Below are positions 43,551-52,808 of a stretch of 64,000 nt of DNA, in pieces (the stretch's first letter is position 1; each line of letters starts with the position of its first letter). Source of the stretch: Geothrix sp. 21YS21S-2 (lineage in GTDB: Bacteria > Acidobacteriota > Holophagae > Holophagales > Holophagaceae); assembly GCF_030846775.1 (NCBI RefSeq), contig NZ_CP132910.1, positions 124,001 through 188,000 on the forward strand. Reading direction: 5' to 3'. A model generated the notes under the pieces. It saw only the letters and a program-made list of their open reading frames with translations. It had not been told where the DNA came from and searched no databases. The translations under genes and the position numbers were made by a program.

Positions 43551-43886
43551 ATGCCCATCCTCCTGCCGCTCCTGCTCCTCGCAGCGCCACCGCGCACCGA
43601 AGCCGAACTGCGCGAGGTTTTCGTACGGACCTGCGCGGCCTGCCACGGCCGGGACGGCTCAGGGGTCTCTCCGGAGGGCCTCCGGCTGAAGGGGCGCAAC
43701 TTCACCTCGGCCGTGGAAATGGAGGGCGTGACGGATGCGGAGATGACCTCCGTCATCCGGAAGGGCCTGCTTTTCGGCCTGAAGATGCCGTCCTACAAGG
43801 ACCAGTTCACGGAGGAGGAGATCGCGACCCTGGTGCGCATCGTCCGCGGCGCGCGCAAGGGCCGGGACGTGGCGGCCAGGCCGTGA
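43551..43886 (+). CDS. Periplasmic c-type cytochrome
   Basis: A 111-residue class I cytochrome. A signal peptide (MPILLPLLLLAAPP) precedes the single heme motif CAACHGRDGSG. The distal Met is likely in LKMPSYKDQFTEEEI, followed by the C-terminal helix TLVRIVRGARKG. It carries electrons in the periplasm. ATG 43551 is chosen; a TTG further upstream would add 14 residues without a signal-peptide-like feel. First gene of a three-gene module with DUF2231 and DUF5777. Confidence 0.88.
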   Translation: MPILLPLLLLAAPPRTEAELREVFVRTCAACHGRDGSGVSPEGLRLKGRNFTSAVEMEGVTDAEMTSVIRKGLLFGLKMPSYKDQFTEEEIATLVRIVRGARKGRDVAARP

Positions 43887-43896
43887 AGGTGCCCCC

Positions 43897-44361
43897 ATGC
43901 CCCCCTTCAACCACCTGCATCCGCTCATCGTCCATTTCCCCATCGCCCTGCTGATGTTCGCCCCGGCGCTGGTGGTGCTGGGCCTGGCCTGGCCCGCCCA
44001 GCGCAGGGGGATCCACCTGGCGGCGTTGATGGATCTGGCCGCGGGGGTCCTGTCCGGGCTGGCGGCCCTGGTCACCGGCGAGGCGGCCTCCTCCCTGGCC
44101 CAGCGGACCCCTGCGCTGCGACTGGCCCTGGCCGCCCACGAACACTACGCCCAGCTCACGGTTGCGGGCTTCGCCGTGCTCACCGCGGCCTTCGCCCTCC
44201 TCTGGTTCCTGCCCGGAGCCCTTGGCCGGGCGAGGCTGAACTTCCTGCTGGGCCTGTGGCTGGTCCTATGCGCAGCCTGGCTCACGATGCTGATCCAGAC
44301 GGGGCGTCTGGGCGGCCTGATGGTCCACGAGCTGGGCACCCATTCCGAGGAGAGACCATGA
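43897..44361 (+). CDS. DUF2231 membrane protein
   Basis: A 154-residue inner-membrane protein with four hydrophobic helices. The N-terminal HLHPLIVHFPIALLM is diagnostic of DUF2231, whose conserved histidines suggest heme binding. Starts ten bases after the cytochrome c gene and overlaps the next by ATGA. Confidence 0.88.
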   Translation: MPPFNHLHPLIVHFPIALLMFAPALVVLGLAWPAQRRGIHLAALMDLAAGVLSGLAALVTGEAASSLAQRTPALRLALAAHEHYAQLTVAGFAVLTAAFALLWFLPGALGRARLNFLLGLWLVLCAAWLTMLIQTGRLGGLMVHELGTHSEERP

Positions 44362-45134
44362 ACGTCCGCGCATCCGCCCTGTGCCTGCTGGCCACGGCCC
44401 TCCTGGCCCAGGAGTCGGAAATCCCCCTCGGGCTGAACCTGCCCAACGCCGACCGGCTCCGGGACTGGGACCTCGGGATCCGGTTCACCCACCGGTTCCT
44501 GGAGCCCGCCCGGGGCGCGGGGAAGGACCTCTACGGCCTGGACGGCGGCACCTATCCGGGCCTTGGCCTGGACGTCGGGATCCGGGCCGTGCCCGGCCTG
44601 AACGCGCAGCTCTACCGGACCTCCGACAACAAGACCGTCACCCTGGCCCTGCAGGAGCAGCTGCTGGACGGGCCCAGCCTCCGTCTGGCAGCCAGGGTGG
44701 AGCGGTTCGACGAGACCGTGAAGCAGGTCCGGCTGCCCCTGGGCACCATCGGCATCTCCGGGGCCGCCCTCCAGCTCCCGGCGGAATTCCGCCGGGGCCC
44801 CGTGACCCTGCTGGTGGTGCCCACCTGGCTGACGCGCACGTCGTCGTCGGACCGGGCCCTGTTCACGTTCGGCGCGGGCCTGCGGTGGCAGATCGCGCCC
44901 AGCCATCAGGTCCTGGCCGAATACTACCCGCGCCCCTCCCGGCTCGACGCCGCCACGTACTCCGCGGGCGGCAGCCTCGGCTACCGCTTCGGCACTCGCA
45001 AGCACCGGTTCACCCTGCTGGCCACCACCGCCAACGGCACCACCACCCACCAGGTGCTCGGGGGCGACTACGGCGGAGGGCCCAGAGGCGTGAACCGCTG
45101 GGCCCTCGGCTTCAACCTGGTGCGCGTCTTCTAG
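44358..45134 (+). CDS. DUF5777 family outer-membrane beta-barrel protein
   Basis: A 258-residue protein with a signal peptide ([17 protein letters not shown]) and alternating amphipathic strands ([37 protein letters not shown]). It ends in an aromatic outer-membrane signature (NLVRVF). The family is often found with cytochrome c and DUF2231 genes, as here; likely an electron-transfer or small-molecule-related outer-membrane component. The stop shares CTAG with the convergent chemoreceptor stop. Confidence 0.82.
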   Translation: MNVRASALCLLATALLAQESEIPLGLNLPNADRLRDWDLGIRFTHRFLEPARGAGKDLYGLDGGTYPGLGLDVGIRAVPGLNAQLYRTSDNKTVTLALQEQLLDGPSLRLAARVERFDETVKQVRLPLGTIGISGAALQLPAEFRRGPVTLLVVPTWLTRTSSSDRALFTFGAGLRWQIAPSHQVLAEYYPRPSRLDAATYSAGGSLGYRFGTRKHRFTLLATTANGTTTHQVLGGDYGGGPRGVNRWALGFNLVRVF

Positions 45135-48100
45135 AGCTTGAACCGGGAGACGTTCTGCTGGAGCTTCTCGGCCAGCCTGGCGAGTTCCTTCGAGGCGTTG
45201 TTGGTGTCGCCGGCGCCCCGCGTGGTGTCCTTGGCCGCGGTGCTGACGTGGGCCACGTTGCGGGAGACGTCGTTCATGCCCTTCGAGGCCTCACCGGCGT
45301 TCTTCGCCACATCCCCGGCGCCCTGGGCGAGCTGGTTGATGTTGCGGGAGATGTCGGTGACGCCCTTGACGGCCTCCTGGACGTTGCGGCTGACCTCGTT
45401 GGTGCCGGTGGCGGCCTGCTGGACGTTGCGGGCCACTTCGGCCGCGCCCCGGGCGGCGTAGCCGACGTTCTTGGAGATCTCGTTGGTGGTGGCGGTCTGC
45501 TCCTCCACCGACGCGGCGATGTTGGCCGAGATGGCGTTGATCTCGCCGATGATCTGCACGATGTCGTCGATGGCCTTGACGGCCTGCTGCGTGTTGCCCT
45601 GCATGTCCTCCACCTGGGCGCGGATCTCCTCGGTGGCGCCCGCGGTCTGCTTGGCGAGCTCCTTCACCTCGTTGGCCACCACGGCGAAGCCCTTGCCGGC
45701 CTCGCCGGCGCTGGCGGCCTCGATGGTCGCGTTCAGGGCCAGGAGGTTGGTCTGGGCGGCGATGCCCTTGATCATGTCCACCACCTTGCCGATCTCCTGG
45801 GCGCTGCGTCCGAGCTTGTTCACGGTCTCTGCCGTGTTCGCCGCGCTCTTGGAGGCCTTGCCGGCCACGGTGGCGGCCTGGCCCGAGTTCTTGGAGACCT
45901 CGTTCAGGCTGACGCTCATCTCCTCGATGGCCGTGGCCACCGTGTTCACCGAACCCGTCATCTGCTCCGTGGAGGCCGCGATGGTCTTCATGTTCGAGGA
46001 CATCTGCTCCACGGCCGCGCCCACGGTGCGCAGGTTGGCGGTGACCTGCTCCGAGGCCGAGGCCACGGTGTTCGCGTTGGCGCTCATCTCCTCGACGCCC
46101 GCCGCCATGTTCTTCACGTTGGCGGAGGCCTGCTCCGTCCCCGCGGCGGCGGTATTGGCCTGCATGGTCATCTGCTCAGCGCTGCTGGTCATGGTGGCCG
46201 AGGTGGCGGTGAGCTCGTCGGCGCTGGAGGCCAGGGTGTTGGAGGCGCTGCTGATGTCGGTGAGGGCCTGGGCGAGCTTGGAGGCGCTGTTGTTCACGGC
46301 GTTGCGCAGGTTCTGGAGGTCCCCCTTGTAGTCGGCGGTGATGCGCGCCGTGAGGTCCCCCTGCTCCATGGCGCCCATGACCCGCTGCACTTCGTTGATG
46401 GGGTTGATCACCGCGTCCAGGGTGTCGTTGACGCCCTGCACGATCTTGCGGAAATCGCCCTGGTGGCGGGTGGCGTCGGCGCGGGTGGCCAGCTTGCCTT
46501 CGGTGGCGGCCTTGGCCAGCATGGCGGCGTCGGCCACCATGGAGTTGACCGCGTCCACGCAGGTGTTCAGGTTGTTCTTGATCTCGTTGAAGTCGCCGTT
46601 GTACTTGTCGGTGATCTTGGGCGGGATGTCGCCCTTGGAGATGCGGTCCACGTAGCCCGCCGAGACGTTGAGGGGCACGATGACCGCGTCCAGGGTCTTG
46701 TTGACCCCGTCCACCAGCTGGAACCAGCCGCCCACGAACTTGGTGGCCGTGGCTCGAGTCGCCAGGCGCCCGCCGATGGCGGCCTGCACGAGGCCGTCGG
46801 TCTCGGCGAGGAGGTCCGACATCATGGCCACCATGTTGTTCAGGTTGCCCTTGATGACGTTGTACTGGCCCTTGTACTCCGTGGTGATGACGGGCGGGAT
46901 GACGCCCTTGGAGACCTTGTCCACGTAGTCGGCGGTGACGTTGAGCGGGTTCACGATGTTGGTGATGGTGTCGTTGACGCCCGAGACCAGCTGGTTCCAG
47001 CCGCCCACGAACTTGGAGGCGTCGGCGCGGGTGTCGAGCTGGCCGTCCGCGGCGGCCCGGATGATCTTGTCGGTCTCCTTGAGGAGCTCGGACATCATCG
47101 TGACCATGGCGTTCAGGTTCACCTTGATGACGTTGTACTGGCCCTTGTACTCGGTGGTGATGACCGGCGGGATGATGCCCTTGCTGCACTTCTCCACGTA
47201 GTCGGCGGTGACGTTGAGCGGATTGACGATGTTGGTGATGGTGTCGTTGACGCCCGAGACCAGCTGGTTCCAGCCGCCCACGAACTTGGAGGCGTCGGCG
47301 CGGGTGTCGAGCTGGCCGTCCGCGGCGGCCCGGATGATCTTGTCGGTCTCCTTGAGGAGCTCGGACATCATCGTGACCATGGCGTTCAGGTTCACCTTGA
47401 TGACGTTGTACTGGCCCTTGTACTCGGTGGTGATGACCGGCGGGATGATGCCCTTGCTGCACTTCTCCACGTAGTCGGCGGTGACGTTGAGCGGATTGAC
47501 GATGTTGGTGATGGTGTCGTTGACGCCCGAGACCAGCTGGTTCCAGCCGCCCACGAACTTGGAGGCATCGGCTCGGGTGTCGAGCTGACCGTCCGCGGCG
47601 GCCTTGATGATCTTGTCCGTCTCGGAGAGCAGGTCGCTCATCATGACGACCATCTTGTTCAGGTTGCCCTTGATGACGTTGAAATCGCCGTTGTAGTTGT
47701 CGGTGATCACGGGCGGGATGATGCCCTTGGCGCACTTGTCCACATAATCGGCGGTGACGTTGAGGGGTCCGATGACGGCGTCGAGGGTGTCGTTGACGCC
47801 CTGGACGATCTTGCGGAAGTCGCCCTGGTGCTTGGTGGCGTCGGCGCGGGTGGCGAGCTTGCCGTCCACGGCGGCCTTGCCGAGCATGACCGCGTCGGCG
47901 ACCAGCGCGTTCACGGCGTCCACGCAGGTGTTGAGGTTGTTCTTGATCTCGTTGAAGTCGCCGTTGTACTTGTCGGTGATCTTGGGGGGGATGTCGCCCT
48001 TGGAGATGCGATCCACATAGCCGGCGGAGACGTTGAGGGGGCCGATGACGGCGTCGAGGGTGTCGTTGACGCCCTGCACGATCCGGCGGTAGTCGCCCTG

Positions 48101-49072
48101 GTGGCGCGTGGCGTCGGCTCGGGTGGCCAGCTTGCCCTCGAGCGCGGCCTTGTTGAGCATGGCGGCGTCCTCGACCATGGCGAGCAGGTTCGCGCGCACG
48201 GTCTTGAGGGCCGGGTTGATCTCGTCCTGGGCGTCCGTTGCGGTCCAGTCGCGGGTCAGGTCGCCCTTGGCGATCTCGGCGAGCCCGCCGACCACCCCCT
48301 GGAGGTTGTCGGCGAAGCCGTCCATGGCGCGGGCCAGCTCCCCGATCTCGTCCTTGCGCTCCATCTTCAGGCGCTTGCCGAGGTGCCCCTTGGACATCTC
48401 GTTCATCATGTCCACGCCCAGGGCCATGGGCCGGGTGATGGACCGGGCGATGACGATGCCCAGGAGCACGCCCAGGATGGCGGCGAACACCATCAGGATC
48501 TCCATGGCATGGATGGCCGAAGAGGCCTGCTCGGTGTTGTGGTCGGAGGTCTGCTTGGCGAGATCCATCTTCGTCTTCATGAGCTCTGCCGAAGCCGCGT
48601 TCAGGTCCTGCACGATCTTGTAGTTGCTCTTGTAGAGCATGTCTTCCGCCTGGGCCTTCTTGCCGGCCCGGAGGAGCGCGAAGTAGGTGTTGTTGGATTC
48701 GGTGGAGCTCTTCTTGATCTCGAGGTATTTCTTGAAGGCGACCCTGCCCACCTCGGAGACCAGCGTCTTCTCGTAGGCGTCCTCGGCCTTGGCGGCCTGC
48801 TGCTCGAGTTCCTGGTACCGGGTCTGGAACCGGTCCAGATCACCCGAGAGGTAGGCGTCGCGCATGTTCACGCGCATGCGCTGGTTGGACTGCATGATGT
48901 CGCCCAGGATGCCGACGGGGACGAGCATCTTCTGGTAGAGCATCTCGTCCGAATCATCGGCGTTCTTCAGCTTGATCGCGCCGAAGGTGCCCACCAGGAC
49001 GGTTATGAGGGCCGTGATCAGGAACGAGGCGATGAGCTTGGGGCCCATCTTGATGTTGTCGAGGAATTGCAT
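45131..49072 (-). CDS. Methyl-accepting chemotaxis protein with poly-HAMP array
   Basis: A 1313-residue chemoreceptor. Transmembrane helices at about 13-33 and 190-212 bracket a periplasmic four-helix sensor (34-190); a canonical HAMP ([14 protein letters not shown]) follows. Residues 336-881 are six consecutive 91-residue repeats, each beginning NDT/NKT and containing VxAxYV...SKG.IPP.IT and ending LVSGV/IVQGV. Repeats 3 and 4 are identical in protein. The signalling domain (to the C-terminus) has the hairpin tip [19 protein letters not shown]. It should cluster with CheA/CheW encoded immediately upstream. Poly-HAMP arrays are known in chemoreceptors and fungal Nik1 kinases; six is long. Confidence 0.93.
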   Translation of the reverse strand: MQFLDNIKMGPKLIASFLITALITVLVGTFGAIKLKNADDSDEMLYQKMLVPVGILGDIMQSNQRMRVNMRDAYLSGDLDRFQTRYQELEQQAAKAEDAYEKTLVSEVGRVAFKKYLEIKKSSTESNNTYFALLRAGKKAQAEDMLYKSNYKIVQDLNAASAELMKTKMDLAKQTSDHNTEQASSAIHAMEILMVFAAILGVLLGIVIARSITRPMALGVDMMNEMSKGHLGKRLKMERKDEIGELARAMDGFADNLQGVVGGLAEIAKGDLTRDWTATDAQDEINPALKTVRANLLAMVEDAAMLNKAALEGKLATRADATRHQGDYRRIVQGVNDTLDAVIGPLNVSAGYVDRISKGDIPPKITDKYNGDFNEIKNNLNTCVDAVNALVADAVMLGKAAVDGKLATRADATKHQGDFRKIVQGVNDTLDAVIGPLNVTADYVDKCAKGIIPPVITDNYNGDFNVIKGNLNKMVVMMSDLLSETDKIIKAAADGQLDTRADASKFVGGWNQLVSGVNDTITNIVNPLNVTADYVEKCSKGIIPPVITTEYKGQYNVIKVNLNAMVTMMSELLKETDKIIRAAADGQLDTRADASKFVGGWNQLVSGVNDTITNIVNPLNVTADYVEKCSKGIIPPVITTEYKGQYNVIKVNLNAMVTMMSELLKETDKIIRAAADGQLDTRADASKFVGGWNQLVSGVNDTITNIVNPLNVTADYVDKVSKGVIPPVITTEYKGQYNVIKGNLNNMVAMMSDLLAETDGLVQAAIGGRLATRATATKFVGGWFQLVDGVNKTLDAVIVPLNVSAGYVDRISKGDIPPKITDKYNGDFNEIKNNLNTCVDAVNSMVADAAMLAKAATEGKLATRADATRHQGDFRKIVQGVNDTLDAVINPINEVQRVMGAMEQGDLTARITADYKGDLQNLRNAVNNSASKLAQALTDISSASNTLASSADELTATSATMTSSAEQMTMQANTAAAGTEQASANVKNMAAGVEEMSANANTVASASEQVTANLRTVGAAVEQMSSNMKTIAASTEQMTGSVNTVATAIEEMSVSLNEVSKNSGQAATVAGKASKSAANTAETVNKLGRSAQEIGKVVDMIKGIAAQTNLLALNATIEAASAGEAGKGFAVVANEVKELAKQTAGATEEIRAQVEDMQGNTQQAVKAIDDIVQIIGEINAISANIAASVEEQTATTNEISKNVGYAARGAAEVARNVQQAATGTNEVSRNVQEAVKGVTDISRNINQLAQGAGDVAKNAGEASKGMNDVSRNVAHVSTAAKDTTRGAGDTNNASKELARLAEKLQQNVSRFKL
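46928..47473 (-). repeat. Two near-identical 273-bp tandem units inside the chemoreceptor gene
   Basis: The 273 bases at 46928-47200 and 47201-47473 differ at only two positions, both near the start of the unit. Identity with the next unit (47474 onward) continues for about 90 bases. Adjacent HAMP repeats outside this stretch are much more diverged, so this is a recent in-frame duplication or gene conversion. Confidence 0.92.
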
Positions 49073-49133
49073 GGGGATCTCCTGGCGTGGGTTCGTGCGT
49101 GGCAGTGGAACGGATCCTGGGAGGAGGAGGGTC

Positions 49134-49595
49134 TTAGCCGCTGGAAAGGAGTTCCTGGACGTTGAGCAGCACCAGCAGTCCCGCGTCGGTCTTCAGGACC
49201 CCGGAGAGGAAGCGCTCCTCCGCGTCGGTGAGGTTGGCGGGGGGCGCCTCGGCCAGGGCGGCCTCGGCCTCCACCACGTCGCCGATGGCGTCCACCAGGA
49301 GGCCCATGAGGTCGGAGGTGCCGCCCTGGGAGTGGCCGTTGACCTGGATGGTGTTGGCGGCGTGCTTGAGGATGACGATGTGGCTGGAGTCCCGGATGGG
49401 CGCGGGCTCGTGGCCCAGCCGCACCGACAGGTCGAGGATGGTGACGATCTGGCCCCGCAGGTTGATGAGGCCCCGGATGTGGGTGTCAGCGCGGGGCACG
49501 GCGGTGATGTTGAAGACCCGGATGATCTCCCGGACCCCGAGGATGTCCAGGCCGAACAGGCGCTCTCCGACGCGGAAGGTGGCGAACTGGCTCAT
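49134..49595 (-). CDS. cheW: Chemotaxis coupling protein CheW
   Basis: A 153-residue SH3-like coupling protein linking CheA to the receptor. It has [44 protein letters not shown], and a C-terminal half ending in [14 protein letters not shown]. The start overlaps the cheA stop by ATGA. The chemoreceptor gene starts 61 bases downstream, on the same strand. Confidence 0.94.
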   Translation of the reverse strand: MSQFATFRVGERLFGLDILGVREIIRVFNITAVPRADTHIRGLINLRGQIVTILDLSVRLGHEPAPIRDSSHIVILKHAANTIQVNGHSQGGTSDLMGLLVDAIGDVVEAEAALAEAPPANLTDAEERFLSGVLKTDAGLLVLLNVQELLSSG

Positions 49596-52312
49596 GCGGC
49601 GTCACCTCCCATGAGGCCCGCGGCCCGGAGCAGGTTCACCGGGTCCAGGAAGAGGGTCAGGTGGTTCTGGACGACCGCGGAACCCAGGAGGCCCGGGCCC
49701 TCGAACTCGACCTTCTTGAGCTCGACCTCGACGTCCAGCGCGTCCAGGATCTCGGAGATGAGGATGCCCGCCGGGGGCCGGGCCGTGGAGTTCTGGCCGG
49801 GGATCTTGGGGATGACCAGGAAGAGCTCCTCCAGGTCCTTCGCCAGCGGCCGCACCTCCAGGTGCTGGTCCAGGCGCAGGAGGGGCAGGCCCTCTCCGCG
49901 GTATTCGATGTACTCGCGCTCCCCGATGAGCTCGATCTTGCTCCGGAGGATCCGCTCCAGCCGGAGCACGTGGTCCTGGGGCACGGCGAACCGCTCTCCC
50001 CTGGCCCCCTCGAAGAGGATGACGGACCGGCGGCGGGAGGCCTTGAGGGCCGCGTTGCGCTTCTCCTCCTCGGCCCGGCGCAGCTCCTCGGCCTGGAGGT
50101 CGGAGAAGTGGAGCAGGGCGGCGGTGGAGAGGCCGCCGGCGTCCAGGATCATGATCACGCGGCCGTCGCCCAGGATGGTGGCCCCGGAGAAGCACTTGGT
50201 GCCCTGGATGAAGCTGGACAGAGGCTTGACGACGATCTCCTCGATGTCGTAGAGCTCGTCGACGATGACGCCGTACTGGTTCTTGCCCACCCGCAGCACG
50301 ATGATGTTGTGGTCGCTGCGCCAATCGGCCCTGCGGTCACCTTCCCGGGTGAAGGCCTCGGCATCCTCGGCGGACGCTTCTGCGCGGCGGTCGGCGATGG
50401 AGGTGCGGCGGTCCGGGAGCTCCTCGCCGGTCGCCGGATGGGTGAACACCCGCTGGATGCCCAGCACGTCCGCGAGGCGCACCAGGGGCAGGAGCTTGTC
50501 CCGCAGGCGGAGGACGAGGGCGCCCTGCACCTGCTCGATGCGCTGGACCACTTCGGAGGCCTTGACCCACACGAACTCGACGACGTTGACCTGCGGGATG
50601 GCGAAGCGGTGGTCGGCGACCCCCACGATCATGGAAGGGATGATCGCGAGCGTCAGCGGCAGGCGCAACCGGACGGTGGTGCCCATGCCCACCTCCGTCT
50701 CCACCTCCACGTGGCCGCCCAGCTTCTCGACGTTGGTGCGGACCACGTCCATGCCCACGCCCCGGCCGGAGATGTCCGACACGGTCTCGGCCGTGGAGAA
50801 GCCCGGCGCGAAGACCAGGTGGACGATCTCCCGCTCCGTCATCTCGGCGGCCTGGGCCTTGGTGACCAGGCCCTTGGCCAGGGCCTTCTCCAGGACCTTC
50901 TTCGAATCGATGCCCCGGCCGTCGTCGTGGACGGCGATGTTGATCTGGCCGCCCTCGTGGAAGGCGTGGAGGTGGATGGCCCCGGTGGGGTTCTTCTTGG
51001 CCTTCTTGCGCTCCGCCGGGCCCTCGATGGCGTGGTCGGCGCAGTTGCGGATGATATGGGTGAGGGGGTCCACCAGCATCTCGACGATGGACTTGTCCAG
51101 CTCCACCTCGGCGCCCTCGATATGCACCTCGATCTGCTTGCCGAGCTGCCGGCTCATGTCCCGGATGATGCGGGGGAAGCGGCTGAAGACCGTCCCGATG
51201 GGCTGCATGCGCGTCTGCATGATGCCTTCCTGCATCTCGGTGGTCACCTGGTTCACGTTCTGCAGGATCGCGCCCAGGCCGGGGATCTCGCCCTTGTACT
51301 CGGAGATGGCGCGCACCAGCTGGTTGCGGCCCAGCACCAGCTCGCCGGCGAGGTTCATGAGGTTCGTGAGCAGGTCGACGCGGACGCGGAGGGTCTCGTT
51401 GCCGCCTTCCTTGGCCGCGGGCCCCCGGGCCTCGGGCTTGTCCTCGGGGACGGCCTCGGCCTCGGGCTGGGCCTCCTCCACGGGGGGCGGCGGGGGCGGG
51501 GGGGGAGCGGCCTCGGAGGGCTTGGCCGCCTTGGTCTTGGCCTTGAGCATCTCCTTGAGGGCCTTGACCTCCAGCACCTTGACCTGCTCCACGGGGAGCT
51601 TCAGGGCCAGGGCGGCCAGATCCGGTTCCAGGACGCTGGCGAAGAGGAGGGTCACGGGCAGGTCCTGCTCCAGGCAGTGCTCCAGGTCCGCGATGACCTC
51701 GATGTCGATGAAGGCGTCCAGGCAGGTGCCCACCGACATGGCGTTGTTGAGGAACTGCAGGGGGGCCAGGCCCTGGTCCTTGATGTCATGGTGAAGGTAG
51801 GCGATGGCCCGGTAGAGGTTCATGCCCCGGCGCAGGGCGGAGCGGACCCCCTCGGCGTCCAGGTCGAAGTCCCGCTTGGTGCCCTTCTCCCGCCCCTTGA
51901 CCGTCTCGGACAGGTTCACGCCCTGGCCGCTGAGGATGGCCTCCAGGCCGGCGAGCTCCTTGGCGTAGGGAACGCTGTCGCTGGCGTGGATGTCGTCGAG
52001 CATGGCCCGCAGCCGGTCCACGCCCGTGAACAGGCTGTCCATGAGCTCGGGGGTGGGATGGAGCTTGCCGTCCCGCACGAGCATCAGCACGCTCTCCATG
52101 GCGTGGCTGAGGCGCTTGAGGGCCTCGAAGGCGAAGAATCCCGCGCCGCCCTTGAGGCTGTGGATGGCCCGGAAGACCCGGTTGATGACCTCCTGGGAGA
52201 CCTTGGATCCCAGGTCTTCCATGGCCAGGAGGTCGGGCTCGATGGTGCTGAGGTGCTCCCTGCTCTCGGCCACGAAATCGGCGATGATGCTTTCATCAGC
52301 CAGGCTGGCCAT
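49592..52312 (-). CDS. cheA: Chemotaxis histidine kinase CheA with two CheW-like domains
   Basis: A 906-residue kinase. Domains: HPt 1-110 with phospho-His51 in AIHSLKGGAGF; a middle helical region; a linker rich in Pro and Glu (265-300); dimerisation 305-370; ATPase 410-550 (IIRNCADHAIEG, DDGRGID, SGRGVGMDVV); two CheW-like domains at about 555-740 and 762-900, where the classic enzyme has one. ATG 52312 starts right after the STAS gene stop (TAGATG). It should phosphorylate the response regulators and CheB. Confidence 0.95.
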   Translation of the reverse strand: MASLADESIIADFVAESREHLSTIEPDLLAMEDLGSKVSQEVINRVFRAIHSLKGGAGFFAFEALKRLSHAMESVLMLVRDGKLHPTPELMDSLFTGVDRLRAMLDDIHASDSVPYAKELAGLEAILSGQGVNLSETVKGREKGTKRDFDLDAEGVRSALRRGMNLYRAIAYLHHDIKDQGLAPLQFLNNAMSVGTCLDAFIDIEVIADLEHCLEQDLPVTLLFASVLEPDLAALALKLPVEQVKVLEVKALKEMLKAKTKAAKPSEAAPPPPPPPPVEEAQPEAEAVPEDKPEARGPAAKEGGNETLRVRVDLLTNLMNLAGELVLGRNQLVRAISEYKGEIPGLGAILQNVNQVTTEMQEGIMQTRMQPIGTVFSRFPRIIRDMSRQLGKQIEVHIEGAEVELDKSIVEMLVDPLTHIIRNCADHAIEGPAERKKAKKNPTGAIHLHAFHEGGQINIAVHDDGRGIDSKKVLEKALAKGLVTKAQAAEMTEREIVHLVFAPGFSTAETVSDISGRGVGMDVVRTNVEKLGGHVEVETEVGMGTTVRLRLPLTLAIIPSMIVGVADHRFAIPQVNVVEFVWVKASEVVQRIEQVQGALVLRLRDKLLPLVRLADVLGIQRVFTHPATGEELPDRRTSIADRRAEASAEDAEAFTREGDRRADWRSDHNIIVLRVGKNQYGVIVDELYDIEEIVVKPLSSFIQGTKCFSGATILGDGRVIMILDAGGLSTAALLHFSDLQAEELRRAEEEKRNAALKASRRRSVILFEGARGERFAVPQDHVLRLERILRSKIELIGEREYIEYRGEGLPLLRLDQHLEVRPLAKDLEELFLVIPKIPGQNSTARPPAGILISEILDALDVEVELKKVEFEGPGLLGSAVVQNHLTLFLDPVNLLRAAGLMGGDAA

Positions 52313-52627
52313 CTATCTCTCCTTGATGGGGAACAGCTTGGGGAGGCTGAACAGCTTGAACACGCGCATCAGGTCCGCGTTGGCCCCCTCCACCCGGAAA
52401 CCGATCTTCCGCTGCTGGCAGGTCTTGAACAGGCCGAGGATGAGGGTGATGCCCAGGGAGTCCACGACCTCCGACTCGGAAAGGTCCAGGACCGCCTCCG
52501 TGCAGGGGGCCGCCAGCGCCTCCATGGCGGCCTTGCGCCGGGCTTCCACGGTGCTGGCCACCAGGTTCCCGCCGGAGGGGATCCTGAGGGTGCTGGAATC
52601 GGTGGGGCTGGGGTTGTTCGCTGGCAT
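52313..52627 (-). CDS. STAS domain anti-sigma factor antagonist
   Basis: A 104-residue STAS protein (LDLSESEVVDSLGITLILGL, with Ser in the DSLG position phosphorylated in SpoIIAA/RsbV), then VFKLFSLPKLFPI. Such proteins bind an RsbW-type kinase when unphosphorylated. ATG 52627 is set by GGAGG six bases upstream; the earlier ATG 52645 is in frame but less well placed. It is the first gene of the CheA-CheW-receptor transcript. The upstream gene carries the matching phosphatase and kinase folds. Confidence 0.88.
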   Translation of the reverse strand: MPANNPSPTDSSTLRIPSGGNLVASTVEARRKAAMEALAAPCTEAVLDLSESEVVDSLGITLILGLFKTCQQRKIGFRVEGANADLMRVFKLFSLPKLFPIKER

Positions 52628-52706
52628 CTCGATCCTCCGGTTCATGGGGCTGGTTGAAATGGAAAAGGGGGCCCAACCCACGGCATCCCTGAAGGTCCGT
52701 GAAATT

Positions 52707-52808
52707 GCGCCCCCAACTTGCAGGTCCTGGCCCCGCCCGTCAAGACAGTCCGCACCGAATGGGCGGTTGAAATCGAAGTCAGTATCGGACGGTGGCCGGA
52801 CATGTCAA
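52707..52808 (-). promoter_or_regulatory. Promoter and structured leader of the STAS-cheA operon
   Basis: Minus strand: TTGACA (52808-52803, containing the TGA stop of the hybrid gene), 16 bases, GATACT (52786-52781), then a leader of about 147 nt to the ATG at 52627. Positions 52771-52707 match, without gaps, 43 of 65 bases of the leader upstream of the hybrid kinase (56715-56651). Core blocks GTCTTGACGGGC and CCTGCAAGTTG are shared, with a hairpin GCGGG/CCTGC between them. Confidence 0.6.

Noticed and set aside
46928-47473. Tandem 273-bp units as a non-coding repeat or CRISPR-like array
   Set aside because: They lie wholly inside one open frame, are in phase with the 91-residue HAMP repeat and have no spacers.
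44381-49165. A 1594-residue plus-strand frame spanning the DUF5777 and chemoreceptor genes
   Set aside because: Its repeats mirror the HAMP repeats on the opposite strand, and the real protein there has complete chemoreceptor domains. Composition is that of a shadow frame.
52628-52804. The conserved leader as a GEMM c-di-GMP riboswitch
   Set aside because: The paired hairpins and tetraloop-receptor features of GEMM-I, as far as I can recall them, are not present, so I leave the class open.
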